Assembly: GCA_037074705.1 (NCBI GenBank)
Contig: CM073593.1
Span: 12,157,001-12,221,000 of the forward strand
DNA from: Zhengitettix transpicula
Lineage: Eukaryota; Arthropoda; Insecta; Orthoptera; Tetrigidae
Length of the DNA: 64,000 nt
Direction of reading: 5' to 3'
Below the pieces are notes generated by a model. The model had not been told where the DNA came from, searched no databases, and saw only the letters and a list, made by a program, of their open reading frames with translations. Made by a program: the position numbers and the translations under genes. Positions within the stretch are counted from its first letter, which is position 1, and each line of letters begins with the position of its first letter. Shown here piece by piece: positions 21,020 through 31,239 of this stretch.

Positions 21020-22185
21020 ATCTCAAAAGGGAAACTTAGATGCAATGATCATGAGATAAGCCTTCAAGACCTTCTTCTCCTCAATCGTGTCAAAACGGCG
21101 TCCCCGCATTGGCCTTTTCAGTTTGTTGAATAGCCAGAAATCGCAAGGAGCCAAATCAGCCGAATACGGTGGTTTCTGAACGATATGAGTCGAGTTTTTG
21201 GCAAAAATGTCGCGAAGAACCAATGCAGTATGACATGGTGCATTATCGTGATGAAGGTACCAAGAGTTGTTCGCCCATAATTCCGGCCGTTTCAGACGAA
21301 TAGCTTCACGCAAACGACGCATAACTCTCAAATAATATTCTTTGTTGACAGTTTGGCCCGGCGGTAGGAATTCATAGTGCACCACACCACGATAATCAAA
21401 TAAAAGTGACAACATGACCTTGATTTTCGATCTACTTTGCCGTGGTCTTTTCGGTCTTGCTTCACCTTTTGCACGATATTCGCTGGATTGGTCGGTGGTT
21501 TCAGGGTCGTATGTGTAAACCCAAGTCTCGTCTCCAGTAATGATGCATTTCAAGTGGTCCTGATAGTCAGAAAGAAAAATTTCACACACATCAACGCGAC
21601 GCTTTTTTTCCAAAAAATTGAGCGATTTTGGCACCAATCGAGACTTGACGCGTTTGAGACACAAAACATTCTTCAAAATGGTTTGGGCTGAGCCAAATGA
21701 TATTCCAACATTATTAGCGAGATCTCTAATTGTCCATCGACGATTTTCAAGCACCAAATCTTTGATCTTTTGGATGTGGCCCTCGTCGGTAGACGTTGAT
21801 GGTCGTCCAGAGCGCGGTTCGTCTTCAACGCGTTCTCGGCCCTCTTTGAACTCGTTGTACCACTTATAAACGTTTTTTTGTGCCATAGTATGATCACCAA
21901 AGGCCATCCGCAACATTTTCAACGTGTCTGCACAAGAATATTCGTTCCGTAAACAAAATTTGATGCAAGTTCTTTGCTCAACAAAATCACCCATTGCAAA
22001 AATCGAAAAATTCACTTTTGGTTGTTTACAAAAACACGTGTAACTGGGAGAATTAAACCTTTTAACAAACAGACGCTTGGCAAATATTATAGACAGCCCT
22101 ACGAACATAGGAAAAAAAATTACCTGCCTTCCTAATACCCGAGAGTTTTAAATGACAATTTCACCTTACTTTTTGATCACAGTGG
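21020..22185 (-). mobile_element. mariner element, best-preserved copy, 3'-truncated
   Basis: Same family as 1-755. The 5' terminal repeat on the plus strand (CTTACTTTTTGATCACAGTGG) ends at 22185 with TA at 22186-22187. The opposite terminal repeat is not found near 21,000, and the protein lacks its last 40 or so residues, so the 3' end is deleted. It abuts a Jockey-type LINE remnant that begins at 22188. Confidence 0.85.
21023..21994 (-). CDS. mariner transposase (DD34D), C-terminally truncated
   Basis: Transposase for cut-and-paste movement at TA sites. I start it at MGDFVEQRTC (base 21994), which matches mariner N-termini; the open frame extends 38 codons further upstream, but that part is the element's 5' leader. 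Domains in order: first helix-turn-helix (AFGDHTMAQKNVYKWY), linker GRPSTS, second helix-turn-helix (NRRWTIRDLANNVGIS), then the catalytic core with aspartates in GDETWVY, HHDNAPCH and PCDFWLF. The last two are separated by 34 residues, the mariner DD34D signature. The frame is unbroken to FDTIEEKKV; the usual C-terminal block (RWHKCI..GDYFE) is missing, so it is probably inactive. Related proteins are often labelled Mos1 or SETMAR-like, but there is no SET domain here. Confidence 0.88.
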   Translation of the reverse strand: MGDFVEQRTCIKFCLRNEYSCADTLKMLRMAFGDHTMAQKNVYKWYNEFKEGRERVEDEPRSGRPSTSTDEGHIQKIKDLVLENRRWTIRDLANNVGISFGSAQTILKNVLCLKRVKSRLVPKSLNFLEKKRRVDVCEIFLSDYQDHLKCIITGDETWVYTYDPETTDQSSEYRAKGEARPKRPRQSRSKIKVMLSLLFDYRGVVHYEFLPPGQTVNKEYYLRVMRRLREAIRLKRPELWANNSWYLHHDNAPCHTALVLRDIFAKNSTHIVQKPPYSADLAPCDFWLFNKLKRPMRGRRFDTIEEKKVLKAYLMIIASKFPF

Positions 22186-22187
22186 TA

Positions 22188-23820
22188 GATCTAAAATCCA
22201 AAGACGATGTAGACGATGCAGCTTATGAAATAACGAAAATCGTAAAAGAAGCTATTCCTGATTTTCATTCAGGGAAAATCCCAGAAGTTTGCCAGAACGC
22301 AAAGGGTAGAAGAAGGATCGCAAATTACATAAGCGTTGGAAAATTTTACTAATGGCGGTGAACAAAGTTCAATAAGACTGCACTTACTTTTGAAAATTAA
22401 AAGTTATTCGATAGAAGAGTACAACAGCAATCTCACCACTATACGAATTACTGAATATTCATTCAACAAACGTCACCATCTGTAAAAGATGAAACGAGGC
22501 TATGGGTTAGAAATGCTGAGAAAAAAGCCATTATTTTTGCTAAAACTTTAGAAAACATGTAAGTGCAGCTGAAGAAAGTTGAAATCTTCAATTTTCTCGA
22601 GGTACCGTCCCAACTGAAAATACCTATTTAACATTTCAGACAGCTAGAACTGGATCAAACCCTAAAATCTCAGTATAATCAAAACAAATCATCAGGCTCA
22701 GATCAAATTACAGGGAAAGTGCTCCAAGAACTTTCGGATAATTGCTTTAACCTTTATTTAACATACTTTCCTAGCCAAGGTAGTCATGATCCCGAAACCA
22801 GGGATCAACACAAATGATCTATAATCGAATAGAGCGATAAGTCTTTTTCCGGTGCTAGCCAAGGCATTCGAAAAACTACTACAAAAACGACTTAGGCCAA
22901 TATAAGAAAGAAATAAAATTTACCCGATCACCAGGTCCAATTTAGGAGCCACTACAGGTCGACGGATCTGATACACATAATTGTTAATATCATCCACAGT
23001 GAATCTTAAAAAAGTTTTGCTCATCTGTTTTCAGTCGAGCAGGCGTTTGATAATGTATGCCACGAGGGCCTATAAACTCAAAAAAAAAAGCAGATGGTTC
23101 CTGGTCAAACAAGGTAGTTCAACCTCCAATTTGCACCCAATTACTTCTGGAGTGCCCCAAGGGAGTGTTTTGGACCCAATTCTGTATACGCTCTACAATG
23201 CTGATATTCCCAAAACGAATCTATCAACCACTGACACCTTCGCGGATGATCCAGTCATGCTGTCCACGTGTACCGAGCGTTTCATTGCATCGGCCCACCT
23301 CCAGGATAACCTAAACTTGATCGAGGACTGGATTAGAAAGTGGAAATTAGAGATTAAAACATGTTACGTGAACCTTGAGGCGACGTACCTGTCCAGCTGT
23401 AACCCTTAATAATACATTGATTCTTCAAAAACAAGAACGTTAAATATCTTGGAGTGCACTTGGATCGAAAAGGAAGCAACTTGATATTAAATTTAGACAA
23501 ATGTTTTGGTCGCTTATCAGACAATCGCAATTGAAATTGGCTCATTCTGCGTCCAATCTGGACAATCAACTGTGTTACCTACAATCTCGAAATCCTTAAA
23601 ATATTTCAGAACAAAATACTCATGTGTATTGTCAACGCGCCGTGGTATGTGCCTAATAACGAATCACGGAACGATCTTAGCCTTCAGTCAGTCCGACAGG
23701 TTCTGTCACATACCAATATAGACTTTCTGTGCAGCCAAATAATCAAGAAGCCAACCTTCTGGATGATGGTGAAACGCAAAGGAGACTGAAACGTTTTAAA
23801 CCCTCCGAACTGTCCACACG
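22188..23820 (+). pseudogene. Jockey-type LINE ORF2 remnant (reverse transcriptase)
   Basis: Frames broken by stops and shifts, yet Jockey blocks follow in order. Linker: VDLKSKDDVDDAAYEITKIV, then RNAEKKAIIFAKTLENM. Fingers: KSSGSDQITGKVLQEL, then IPKPG and ISLFPVLAKAFEKLLQKRL. Palm: TSGVPQGSVLDPILYTLYN and FADDPVM at about 23,239, where FADD replaces the commoner YADD and Pro replaces Thr. Thumb and connector: VKYLGVHLDRKG, then NAPWYVPN. It begins exactly at the mariner end. The upstream endonuclease and ORF1 are absent. The region 22,981-23,409 is the longest unbroken stretch. Confidence 0.87.
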
Positions 23821-24044
23821 GTTTAACTAGTACCATATCTTCTGTATATATATAACATGTTGCAAACAACGTATTGAAACCTACCATAACTTAGATAATG
23901 GTCACTAAAATTGTCATCGGCATGTCAGCAGATCTCTCAGTATATAATACACCATTTACTTATTGTAACAGATTGTAAATTGACTATGTCCTTGTTGAGG
24001 ACGTCCCAGTCTTGTGTAAGCGTCGTTTAGTGAGTTTCACAGTG

Positions 24045-24134
24045 ATGGCCGAGATTGCAGGTGGCGCTGAGGAGGGCGTGGGGCTCGTGCCACCTGCCAG
24101 CGGCCTTGGGCGTCTGGACCAGCAGCTGGCGCAG
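24045..24134 (+). CDS. possible first coding exon (30 codons)
   Basis: A GC-rich patch in AT-rich DNA. ATG at 24045 has a good context (G at -3 and at +4). The frame starts MAEIAGGAEEGVGLV and ends RLDQQLAQ at CAG, followed by GTGCAA, a usable but weak donor. It ends in phase 0, and the stronger exon candidate at 28596 starts in phase 0, so they could be joined. The frame stays open to about 24,290 if unspliced. No family was recognised. Transposon capture or chance remain possible. Confidence 0.25.
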
Positions 24135-24404
24135 GTGCAACCCCTACAGATAACATTCCTGCATCTTCGCGCGAAGACAAAAATACCACACGCACGATAT
24201 AGAATATTTATTTTCCAAAAAATTTTAATAATTAGTACTGTATATTTTATTTCATTTAACTACTTTCGCAATAACAATACTGTTTCTTAGTCATCACTTA
24301 ATTTAAATTTTCAGCTTGTAGGTTTCTACAATTACACTGTATTTTACACCCGGTATTTGCTTGATACTTCGAAATCTTCACGTGTAGATCGGCCTGTTAT
24401 TGTC

Positions 24405-25652
24405 TCAGAATCTTAATGCATCATGTTGACATCAACAATACTAAAATGGTGTAATTTGCGTAATTTCATGCCCTTATGTGTTATGGCATTGCAAATTTGG
24501 GCAATTGCTCCAGGAACATTGAAATATTCAAGTTGTAAAAGCGTGCCATTCGAATATTTTCTAATACGGATAATAAATCCAGTTGTGAACCGTTTTTCAA
24601 AAGTCTGCTAACATTAACTCTTCCCAGCGTGTTTATTCACTCAATTTTAAATGTTGTTAAGAGGAAAATTAATCTTTTTCAAACGAATGGCGAGTCTCAC
24701 GATTACGAGACTAGAAATCGTTCAAGTCTTTGGCCTCTATTTCTTAGAAAAGAAGCGAGGGTTGTTACCTGATTTTTTCTGCCCGAAAGTGTTTGATTTC
24801 GTACCGTGCAACAGCACATAATTTCAAAACGTCTATCAAATATTTAGCTGTCGTAATGAAAAAACTTGGCATAAGAATTAATTTCGCGTAGAGGAGAGAT
24901 TCCATTATATCCCAAGAGTCTCGTCTTCGTTCCTACTGACCCTTTTCTCTGAAGATACTTAAAAAGTCAGGTCTACTAATCTTTGCTCTCTATCAGAGAA
25001 GTATTCACCATTCTGGGATAGTTTTATACAATAGTCTTCCTCCAGATGTAAAGAACAATAATAACTACAAGAGTTTTGGGATTAAATGTAAAAATATTCT
25101 ACTGAAAGGCGCCGGTGTTTGACTCAGTACAGGAGTTTCTTGATCGTTCCCCTAATAATTAATTGTTTTTAAAAATTGCAAAAATGTTCAATGTGTTGCT
25201 AATAAAACCACTTATTTCATAACTTGCTTATTCTCTTTAGGCATTTTCTGCTCTTTTGTTTGTTTCATGAACGGCCTGGGGTTTGCAGATTCCTCATCGT
25301 TATATTTCGTGAAGTGACGTGTCCGTCGTTTGTGTTTCCTCATAGTGTGCGTGTATCAAGTTTTGTGTTTATTTTTGTGTGATGTGTAAATTCTATATTT
25401 TATGATATTTCATTCTCAAATCATTTATTAGAACTGTAAATATTATATTATATCCTTATTATAGTTAAATAAATTTATTTATTTATATTATTTTACTTAT
25501 GTTGGACAAGGAAATTTGTGTTCCCGAATTTTAGTATTTTTATGCTAGCTTTAGAATTGTAGCATTCAATTCTTATATTGTAATTTTATGTATTGACGTA
25601 TACCATTTCCTCATACGAGGACTAATGGAATAAATAAAATAAAATAAAATCT
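24405..25652 (+). mobile_element. CR1/Jockey-like LINE, 3' end
   Basis: A 5'-truncated LINE: degenerate C-terminus of the second ORF (to 25129), then a 3' untranslated region of about 500 bases. It ends GGACTAATGGAATAAATAAA and a short AAAAT microsatellite (25629-25650), a tail form common in CR1-like LINEs. A different family from the LINE at 29.6-32.2 and 55.7-57.8 kb. Confidence 0.72.
24450..25129 (+). pseudogene. LINE ORF2 C-terminus (degenerate)
   Basis: One frame gives ALMCYGIANLGNCSRNIEIF, a stop, KRAIRIFSNTDNKSSCEPFF, KSLLTLTLPSVFIHSILNVV and GESHDYETRNR. After a shift come HHSGIVLYNSLPPDVKNNN and YKSFGIKCKNILLKGAGV with a stop at 25129. These are the thumb and post-RT blocks of CR1/Jockey-type reverse transcriptases: YG...WG, QKRAIR, H-Y-TR, YN-LP and the terminal LK..L. 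The catalytic palm is absent. Confidence 0.75.
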
Positions 25653-26061
25653 GTTTCGTCTTCCACTGTATATACATACTCGCTTAATTAATAATCCCAA
25701 TTTGTTTGTTTGTTGACGTATTCTGTGTCATCACTTTGATTTTTTCAATTAATTTTAATACATAATCAAATTATGTTTAATTCACATCTTTCCGCCGTCA
25801 TATTTCCCGGTACTCTTAAACCTGTAGAGGTGATACCATTCTACTAGGATGGCTCTACTAGTGAATTAATTAATTATACATCGATTACTCTACTTCCAAT
25901 ACTTTCAAAAATTGTAAAAAAATGATAATAACGTTGGTTAGTATTCCCATTGAAAAATAGCCTATTACATTTCCTTTTTCACTACCACTGACTTTCGAAA
26001 GCCACTCAAAAATTACATTTTCATCACACAGCTTTCCTAATTTTAGAGGAACAAAACTTCA
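25653..26061. other. no gene seen
   Basis: AT-rich spacer between the LINE tail and a mariner fragment; nothing recognised. Confidence 0.45.
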
Positions 26062-26290
26062 TTTTTCCACATAATCTCCTTCACTGTCAACTGCCTTAGG
26101 CCACCTTGGAACAAGGACCCGCACACCATCAAAAGTCTGGACCAGCACGTATGAGCCAATGTTTCGCAGCGTCCACTATGGAGTCATCTTCAAACCTCTT
26201 TCCACGAAGACGTTCCTTCAGTTTACCAAAGGGATGTAAATCGAATGGATCCAGGTCAGACTGTAAGGCGAGAGTTTCAATGTTATCCAT
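26062..26290 (-). pseudogene. mariner transposase C-terminal fragment
   Basis: Minus-strand frame LQSDLDPFDLHPFGKLKERL, then RGKRFEDDSIVDAAKHWL, matches the third-aspartate block and following helices (usual YSPDLAPSDFHLFG, then LKE.LRGKRF). After a shift the frame ends SEGDYVEK with a stop, the standard mariner C-terminus. The rest is missing. Its plus-strand right neighbour is a Penelope-like scrap. Confidence 0.8.
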
Positions 26291-26384
26291 CCCAGTTTTC
26301 TGATCTCGACAGTGGTTTTCTGACTGACATGTGACCGTAAATTTTCAACCGGAACTCTTTCTGTATTATTAAAGAATCGAGCAA

Positions 26385-26570
26385 AATTATTTATGTCGTT
26401 TATAAAGTTTGTAGTACAAATTGTGACGGGGTGTTCGTAGGACAAACTAAACGACCCCTGACAACCAGAATTATACTTTCCAGCGATAAACACTCTGTTT
26501 TAACCAAACAGTTTGATCAATGATATTTGATTGAAATCTCACTGAAATTCTCGATATTGAGCCCCAGATT
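26385..26570 (+). pseudogene. Penelope-like element, GIY-YIG fragment
   Basis: Reads VVYKVCSTNCDGVFVGQTKR then PLTTRI, the start of a Penelope-type GIY-YIG endonuclease (VYKI-C-x2-C...IGQT). Further on, with TGA in the Trp position, FD*NLTEILDIEP matches the FxW..xKILDxE block. Frameshifted and short; no reverse transcriptase nearby. Confidence 0.72.
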
Positions 26571-26574
26571 AATT

Positions 26575-27451
26575 TCAGAAAATTTTCACACAAAATAAAA
26601 TAGTTATACTATAAAATGTGGAACTAGTTTATTTAACAGTATATACGAACCCATTTTATGTATATAACTTCTTTGTGGACCTTTTACGCTTGTTGATTGA
26701 TAGTGGTTAATATTACGAATTTTACACACTTCATTCATGTAATTAGTATTAATGAAATATATTTGTTTCTGCCAAAATTTAAACTCCTGATCTTATTGTT
26801 AATTTATCCAATATATATATACACAGCAATACTCAATATAAAGAAGCTACATAGGTAACTATTAACTTTGAAACGTTTGCGGCTTGACTTTACGATACAA
26901 ATTTAAAATGTGTAATGATCAATTGTAGTGGTAGGTTTATTAAATGATGAAGTAAAGGGATATTTTACAGAATTTATTAGTCATATAACTGAACATGAGA
27001 AAAATAAAATAAAATAAATACAAATTATGCGTGTTCAGCTAGCCGGGAAAAACAATCTGATCCCTTAATCCCAAGTTAAACCATGGTTTACGGTAATTCC
27101 CCCAGGCGCATCAAGGATTGAGACACTTGACAGTTACTGCGCGTTGATCTCTGGCCGTGATCATGTGGCACCCTCGATCTCTAAGAGTTCTCTGGAAAAT
27201 TGCAAGTTTGGGGCTGCACGTCCGTCCCTGGCGACGGTTCGTCGAGGAGTCTCTCTACACTTTCTTTACAGCCCCTTCGCTGGATGTGAAAAATCGATGT
27301 TCTCGACCATTTTTCGATGGATCTTTCCTGAACCAAGAAATGTGATTGGTTCAGGCAGTCACGTGTTAATTCAAATTCTGGGGTTAAATTCCAACTTGCC
27401 AAGCTCTCAACCCTTGCTAATATCTAATTATATTGAAATGAAAATATATAT
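26575..27451. other. no certain gene
   Basis: AT-rich to about 27,060; 27,080-27,380 is more balanced, with overlapping open frames on both strands of 60-110 codons that I cannot assign. (AT)4 precedes the LTR-like start at 27452. Confidence 0.4.
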
Positions 27452-28460
27452 TGTAGTAATTGGTATTAAGGCATTGTTCTAATTGAGAAGTTGAATTGTA
27501 GAGGACGCATTATTGGTGGATATAGCGGACGCCGCAACAAACCGGCAAGGCAAAGAAAGTATTGTTGATCGGTCGAGAAGGTTTTACGCGCTCAAAATTG
27601 ACGAGACGAACGAACAGTGGGGTAGTAAGCAGCAAGGAGAACAGACAAAAATTCTAATTCATGAAAATTTGAACAAGACAGTCGGGCATAGAACAGCGAG
27701 GTGTAAAGTCTACAAAATTCTAATACACGAAAAGTTGAACAATTTAGTCAGTCAGCAGCGAGAATGAAAAAAGTCTAATCTAAAGAACGAGAAAGTGTTC
27801 CAGTAACCAGTGCGCTATTATATCAAAAATGCAGAAACTGAACTAGTCTTCAGTCAACAGACAAAACCAATGAGGTGCATTTTCAACAAAAATCCACGAG
27901 ACCTACAAATCCAGGTTGCAGTAAATCATCGAGAATCGACAAAGTTATTTTAAACCAACTAACAAACTACCCTAATTAGAGTCTGTGAACATTTAGAGTC
28001 TGTGAGTACTTAGAATCAGTGATATCCCCAAAATTGTGCACGAAAAGTTAAAATGAGACCTGGGCTGCCGTAAGTAGAAAGAAAACTGTAAAATTATTGT
28101 AAACCACGTTTAAAAGATAAACGTCAGGTCGTTCTTTAATTATCGACAAAATGAGATCTTTAATTATTCAGATAATTCTTTATTTCTTGATAAAAATTAA
28201 AATTGTTTAATTCAATCTTCAGTATTATTTCTTCAGCAACAAATTTCGTCTATGTTCAGACGCATTGATTCCCATATAAAGTAAATGTAATTTTTGTGAT
28301 TTTGATTATATAACTTCTGCCATTATCAAACCCAGTTCAAGACCCTGAGATCCCAAATATTTTGTAATTTGAATACTTGTTTTAAAATTGTTAATAAATC
28401 TTGTTTAATAGTTTTCACGTAATAGTTCTTTTCATTTAAAAACGCCACATAATTCATATC
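27452..28460 (+). mobile_element. LTR-like element (copy f)
   Basis: Starts TGTAGTAATTGGTATTAAGG directly after ATATATAT. It shares with copy a the block CATTATCAAACCCAGT followed by GACCCTGAGATC, and with others GTAAACCACG...CGTCAGG. A PBS-like sequence is barely recognisable near 28,440 (AAAACGCCACATAAT). No coding region. Confidence 0.6.
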
Positions 28461-28595
28461 CAGAATTATTGTCAAAGGATGTTAAGCTATGTAAAGAAAT
28501 TATTATAATAATAAAACTATCGCGCTACACAATGTAATGAAGATTGCGATTGGGTCATACTTTTAAATTTTGCAATTTGTATGTGCTGTTTTCAG

Positions 28596-28673
28596 CTTTA
28601 CGGGCGCAAACATGGCGGAGTTCAAAACGGAGATAAAATTCCAGACGAATTATTATGTGCTGTGATTCAACGT
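28596..28673 (+). CDS. candidate internal exon, 26 codons, phase 0-0
   Basis: Acceptor GCTGTTTTCAG ends at 28595 and donor CGT|GTGAGT begins at 28674, a near-perfect donor. The 78 bases between are open and read LYGRKHGGVQNGDKIPDEL, ending LLCAVIQR. The peptide resembles the lid-proximal stretch of adenylate-kinase-like domains (G..xIPDExxxxxIxxR), but this is a guess from one short exon. It is the best host-gene signal here. The partner exons must lie in the long transposon-filled introns or outside the window; 24045-24134 is phase-compatible. Confidence 0.4.
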
Positions 28674-29559
28674 GTGAGTTGTCGGTTGCGAGTATTCCCC
28701 GTCATAAAATCTGAATAATAATTTAGATCACGTTTATATCTGCTGACGATTATAACAACTTTTTCCGTTTAAATTAATTAGAAGTATTTATTACGTTTAC
28801 TTTTCATGGTTGATCGTTTATGCATTTTCAAATATATTATCGCTTATTGAAAGTAAATGATTGGTTCCGTTATTACAAATTTTTGCCACTGACGAGCACG
28901 ACAAAAAAGGTAACCTCAAATTCATTCCCGAAGTTCTATTTTCACTTGACTGTCAAACCTTACAACAAAGATTTATGGCTATTCGTTACGCTTGACGCGA
29001 CACTGTCAGAAAAGACTTCCATGGAGCATCTACCCTGACAATGGACCTGTTTTCCACTCTAAAGAGGCAATTAGACGGTTGCATTTGCGTGGGATATTTT
29101 CCGAGATAGGATCCGTAATCCCAAGAAATTGTGTGAGAACTCTTAATTGGTGTTGGATCTGACTCGTGAGAAGCGAAACGGTTGTTTGCGTGTCTTGCAG
29201 ACGTGTAATACTAGCTTATTCGTTATTTACTGTTTCAGTGTGACAATTTAATTGCATCCAATTACGAAAGAAATGTTACTGCAGTTATGGATCGGATATG
29301 ATAATTCATTTCCAGCGATTTCGTAGCGCTCTTCATCATTCACATCATTGCCGTTGAAGTATTACATAAAATTCATTGGTTTCAGTTAATCAATGCATTT
29401 TTAAAGACAATATTACTTTCAACCAACACCCAACAGAGTTTAGGTGAATGACGTTAATATTTAAATCACTAGTACAAGCTATAGAGGACAAAATACAAGC
29501 TTTTGAAACCATAATGATAGGCATATAAATTTAATTAAATACCGGTTGCGCTAATATTA
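28674..29559. other. no certain gene; possible intron
   Basis: AT-rich. A short plus-strand run near 29,025-29,100 (YPDNGPVFHSKEAIRRLHL) faintly recalls an integrase DNG motif but stands alone. Nothing else was recognised. Confidence 0.4.
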
Positions 29560-30328
29560 GATTTGATTTTATAAGTTCCATTAGTTCTCATTTTAGGAAA
29601 TAGGCAAGTCAAAATTTATATTACTTACAAATGTATGAATGAGACATACGTAATACTCAAGATGTATAAGACTATACATGAAAAGGGATATGAAGAATTT
29701 AAAGTGTACATATTTGAAATTACAAGAAATAGCTTCAAGGAGAATATAAAGAATACTACATAAGGGAGAATATGTTGCAGAATATTACACAAATAAGAAA
29801 TCTTGAATATAAAGTTCGGAATAAAAATCTTGTAAGCTAAACTTCACTTCACCAATAAAACTAAAAAGCTTTCCAAAAATAACACTGCACTGCACAAATA
29901 ACACTCCCATTTGCATATCATCTTGTACGGATGAGCCTGGAAAGTGTTGGCGCCTCCGGAATAATTTATCTGGCAGCTCTTCTCAGTGGTTGGAAATCTC
30001 GTGCCGACGACATGAAATAAACAATTGTGAAGTATCAGTTGGACATACAGACAATAAAGATTTATATTAGTATTCCACAAATTAACCAGTATCTTCTAGG
30101 GGACTAATGTGAGTTTGGCTCAGGCCGATTTACTAATTAGTTTTTCATTTCTTAATCAATTCGCTGCAACTGCTTACTATTTTGATGCTAAGAGGAAGAC
30201 AATTAAATAGCTTTCTTCCTGAATATTGTACACTTTTTTCATTAAGTGAGAAATGATGTTTGCCTGTCCGTAATGTCGCGCGGTTTCTGGTATTATATTC
30301 AAGAATTCCCCGTTGGTAACAAATATAC

Positions 30329-31228
30329 TGTAATAAAAATTAGAGGCCAGTAATTATTTAAATAATTGGATTGTTTAGCGGTATCAATTTTAAAGACAAC
30401 AATGTGTCGGCTGCGGGCTGCGAGCACTTTCTGAGGCCAGTCTGGCTGATACCATAGTAGGGAGTGGAACATTGAGAGAGAACGAACAGCGTGGCCCGAG
30501 TTTAAAATTCAACCGAGAGAGTTATAAGTTTTAAAATCCAAGTATAAAGTCTGGACAGAGAGATACATTGACAAAAAACCGCAAAACAGAATCAAATATT
30601 TAGCGCCACATTCAGATTCATACGCGTACCGAAATCAACATTTTCCACATAAAACATTGAGTAACAATATGTCTGGCTGATGACCCGGAGGTGCAGCATA
30701 TCAAGTTCCCGGAGGAAAATCCAATAACTACGACCGTGTGTTTGACCATCAAGTGTAGAATCTGTGATTAATTTTAGTCAAAAATTGTGTCCCTAAGCCC
30801 CGAAACTAAGTCTGGTACCAGCAGGACATTTTGTAAGCAGAAAACAAATTAATTAAGCTTGTAAACGATAGTTAAAGGTATTCGTCAGATTTCGTTCGTC
30901 TCATTTTTGGTTTTGGATTGTTAATTACTTAATTTAAAAATTCTTTGATTTTTTATCAAGCCCAAGTAAACGACCCTGAGAGAGTTGTTCTCAAATAGCT
31001 AAACTTTGAGATTTAAATGTATTTAACCACCGAGCAAATGTCGTAAATCTATATTCAATAAAGTAAATTGTCTGATAAAGGTTTTGTTTTATTTAGAAGG
31101 CCCAACAAATTACAAATAAAATCTTTGTTTGTTAAATTAAATTTCGGCGTGCCAACGTAGGGCAAATTAATTGTAACATTAAACAGTAAATAATCTTTTG
31201 TTAAATAATTTAGTTAATTAGATCAAAA
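30329..31228 (+). mobile_element. LTR-like element inserted in LINE copy 1 (copy c)
   Basis: Begins TGTAATAAAAATTAGAGGCC. It has the family blocks GTAAACGATAGTTAAAGG, CGTCAGATTTCGTTCG and AACGACCCTGAGAG. Near its end stands a PBS-like GGCGTGCCAACGTAGGGC followed by AAATTAATTGTAAC. The uninterrupted LINE at 56.5 kb shows the insertion limits; a clear target duplication is not visible. It is non-coding. Confidence 0.68.
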
Positions 31229-31239
31229 ATTTAAAATGT

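Noticed and set aside
21023..22108. A host SETMAR-like gene
   Set aside because: Only the mariner transposase part is present, with an element terminus and TA site directly beside it. There is no SET domain or intron.
29025..29100. YPDNGPVFHSKEA resembling an integrase DNG motif
   Set aside because: Isolated motif with no surrounding integrase residues in frame; likely chance.
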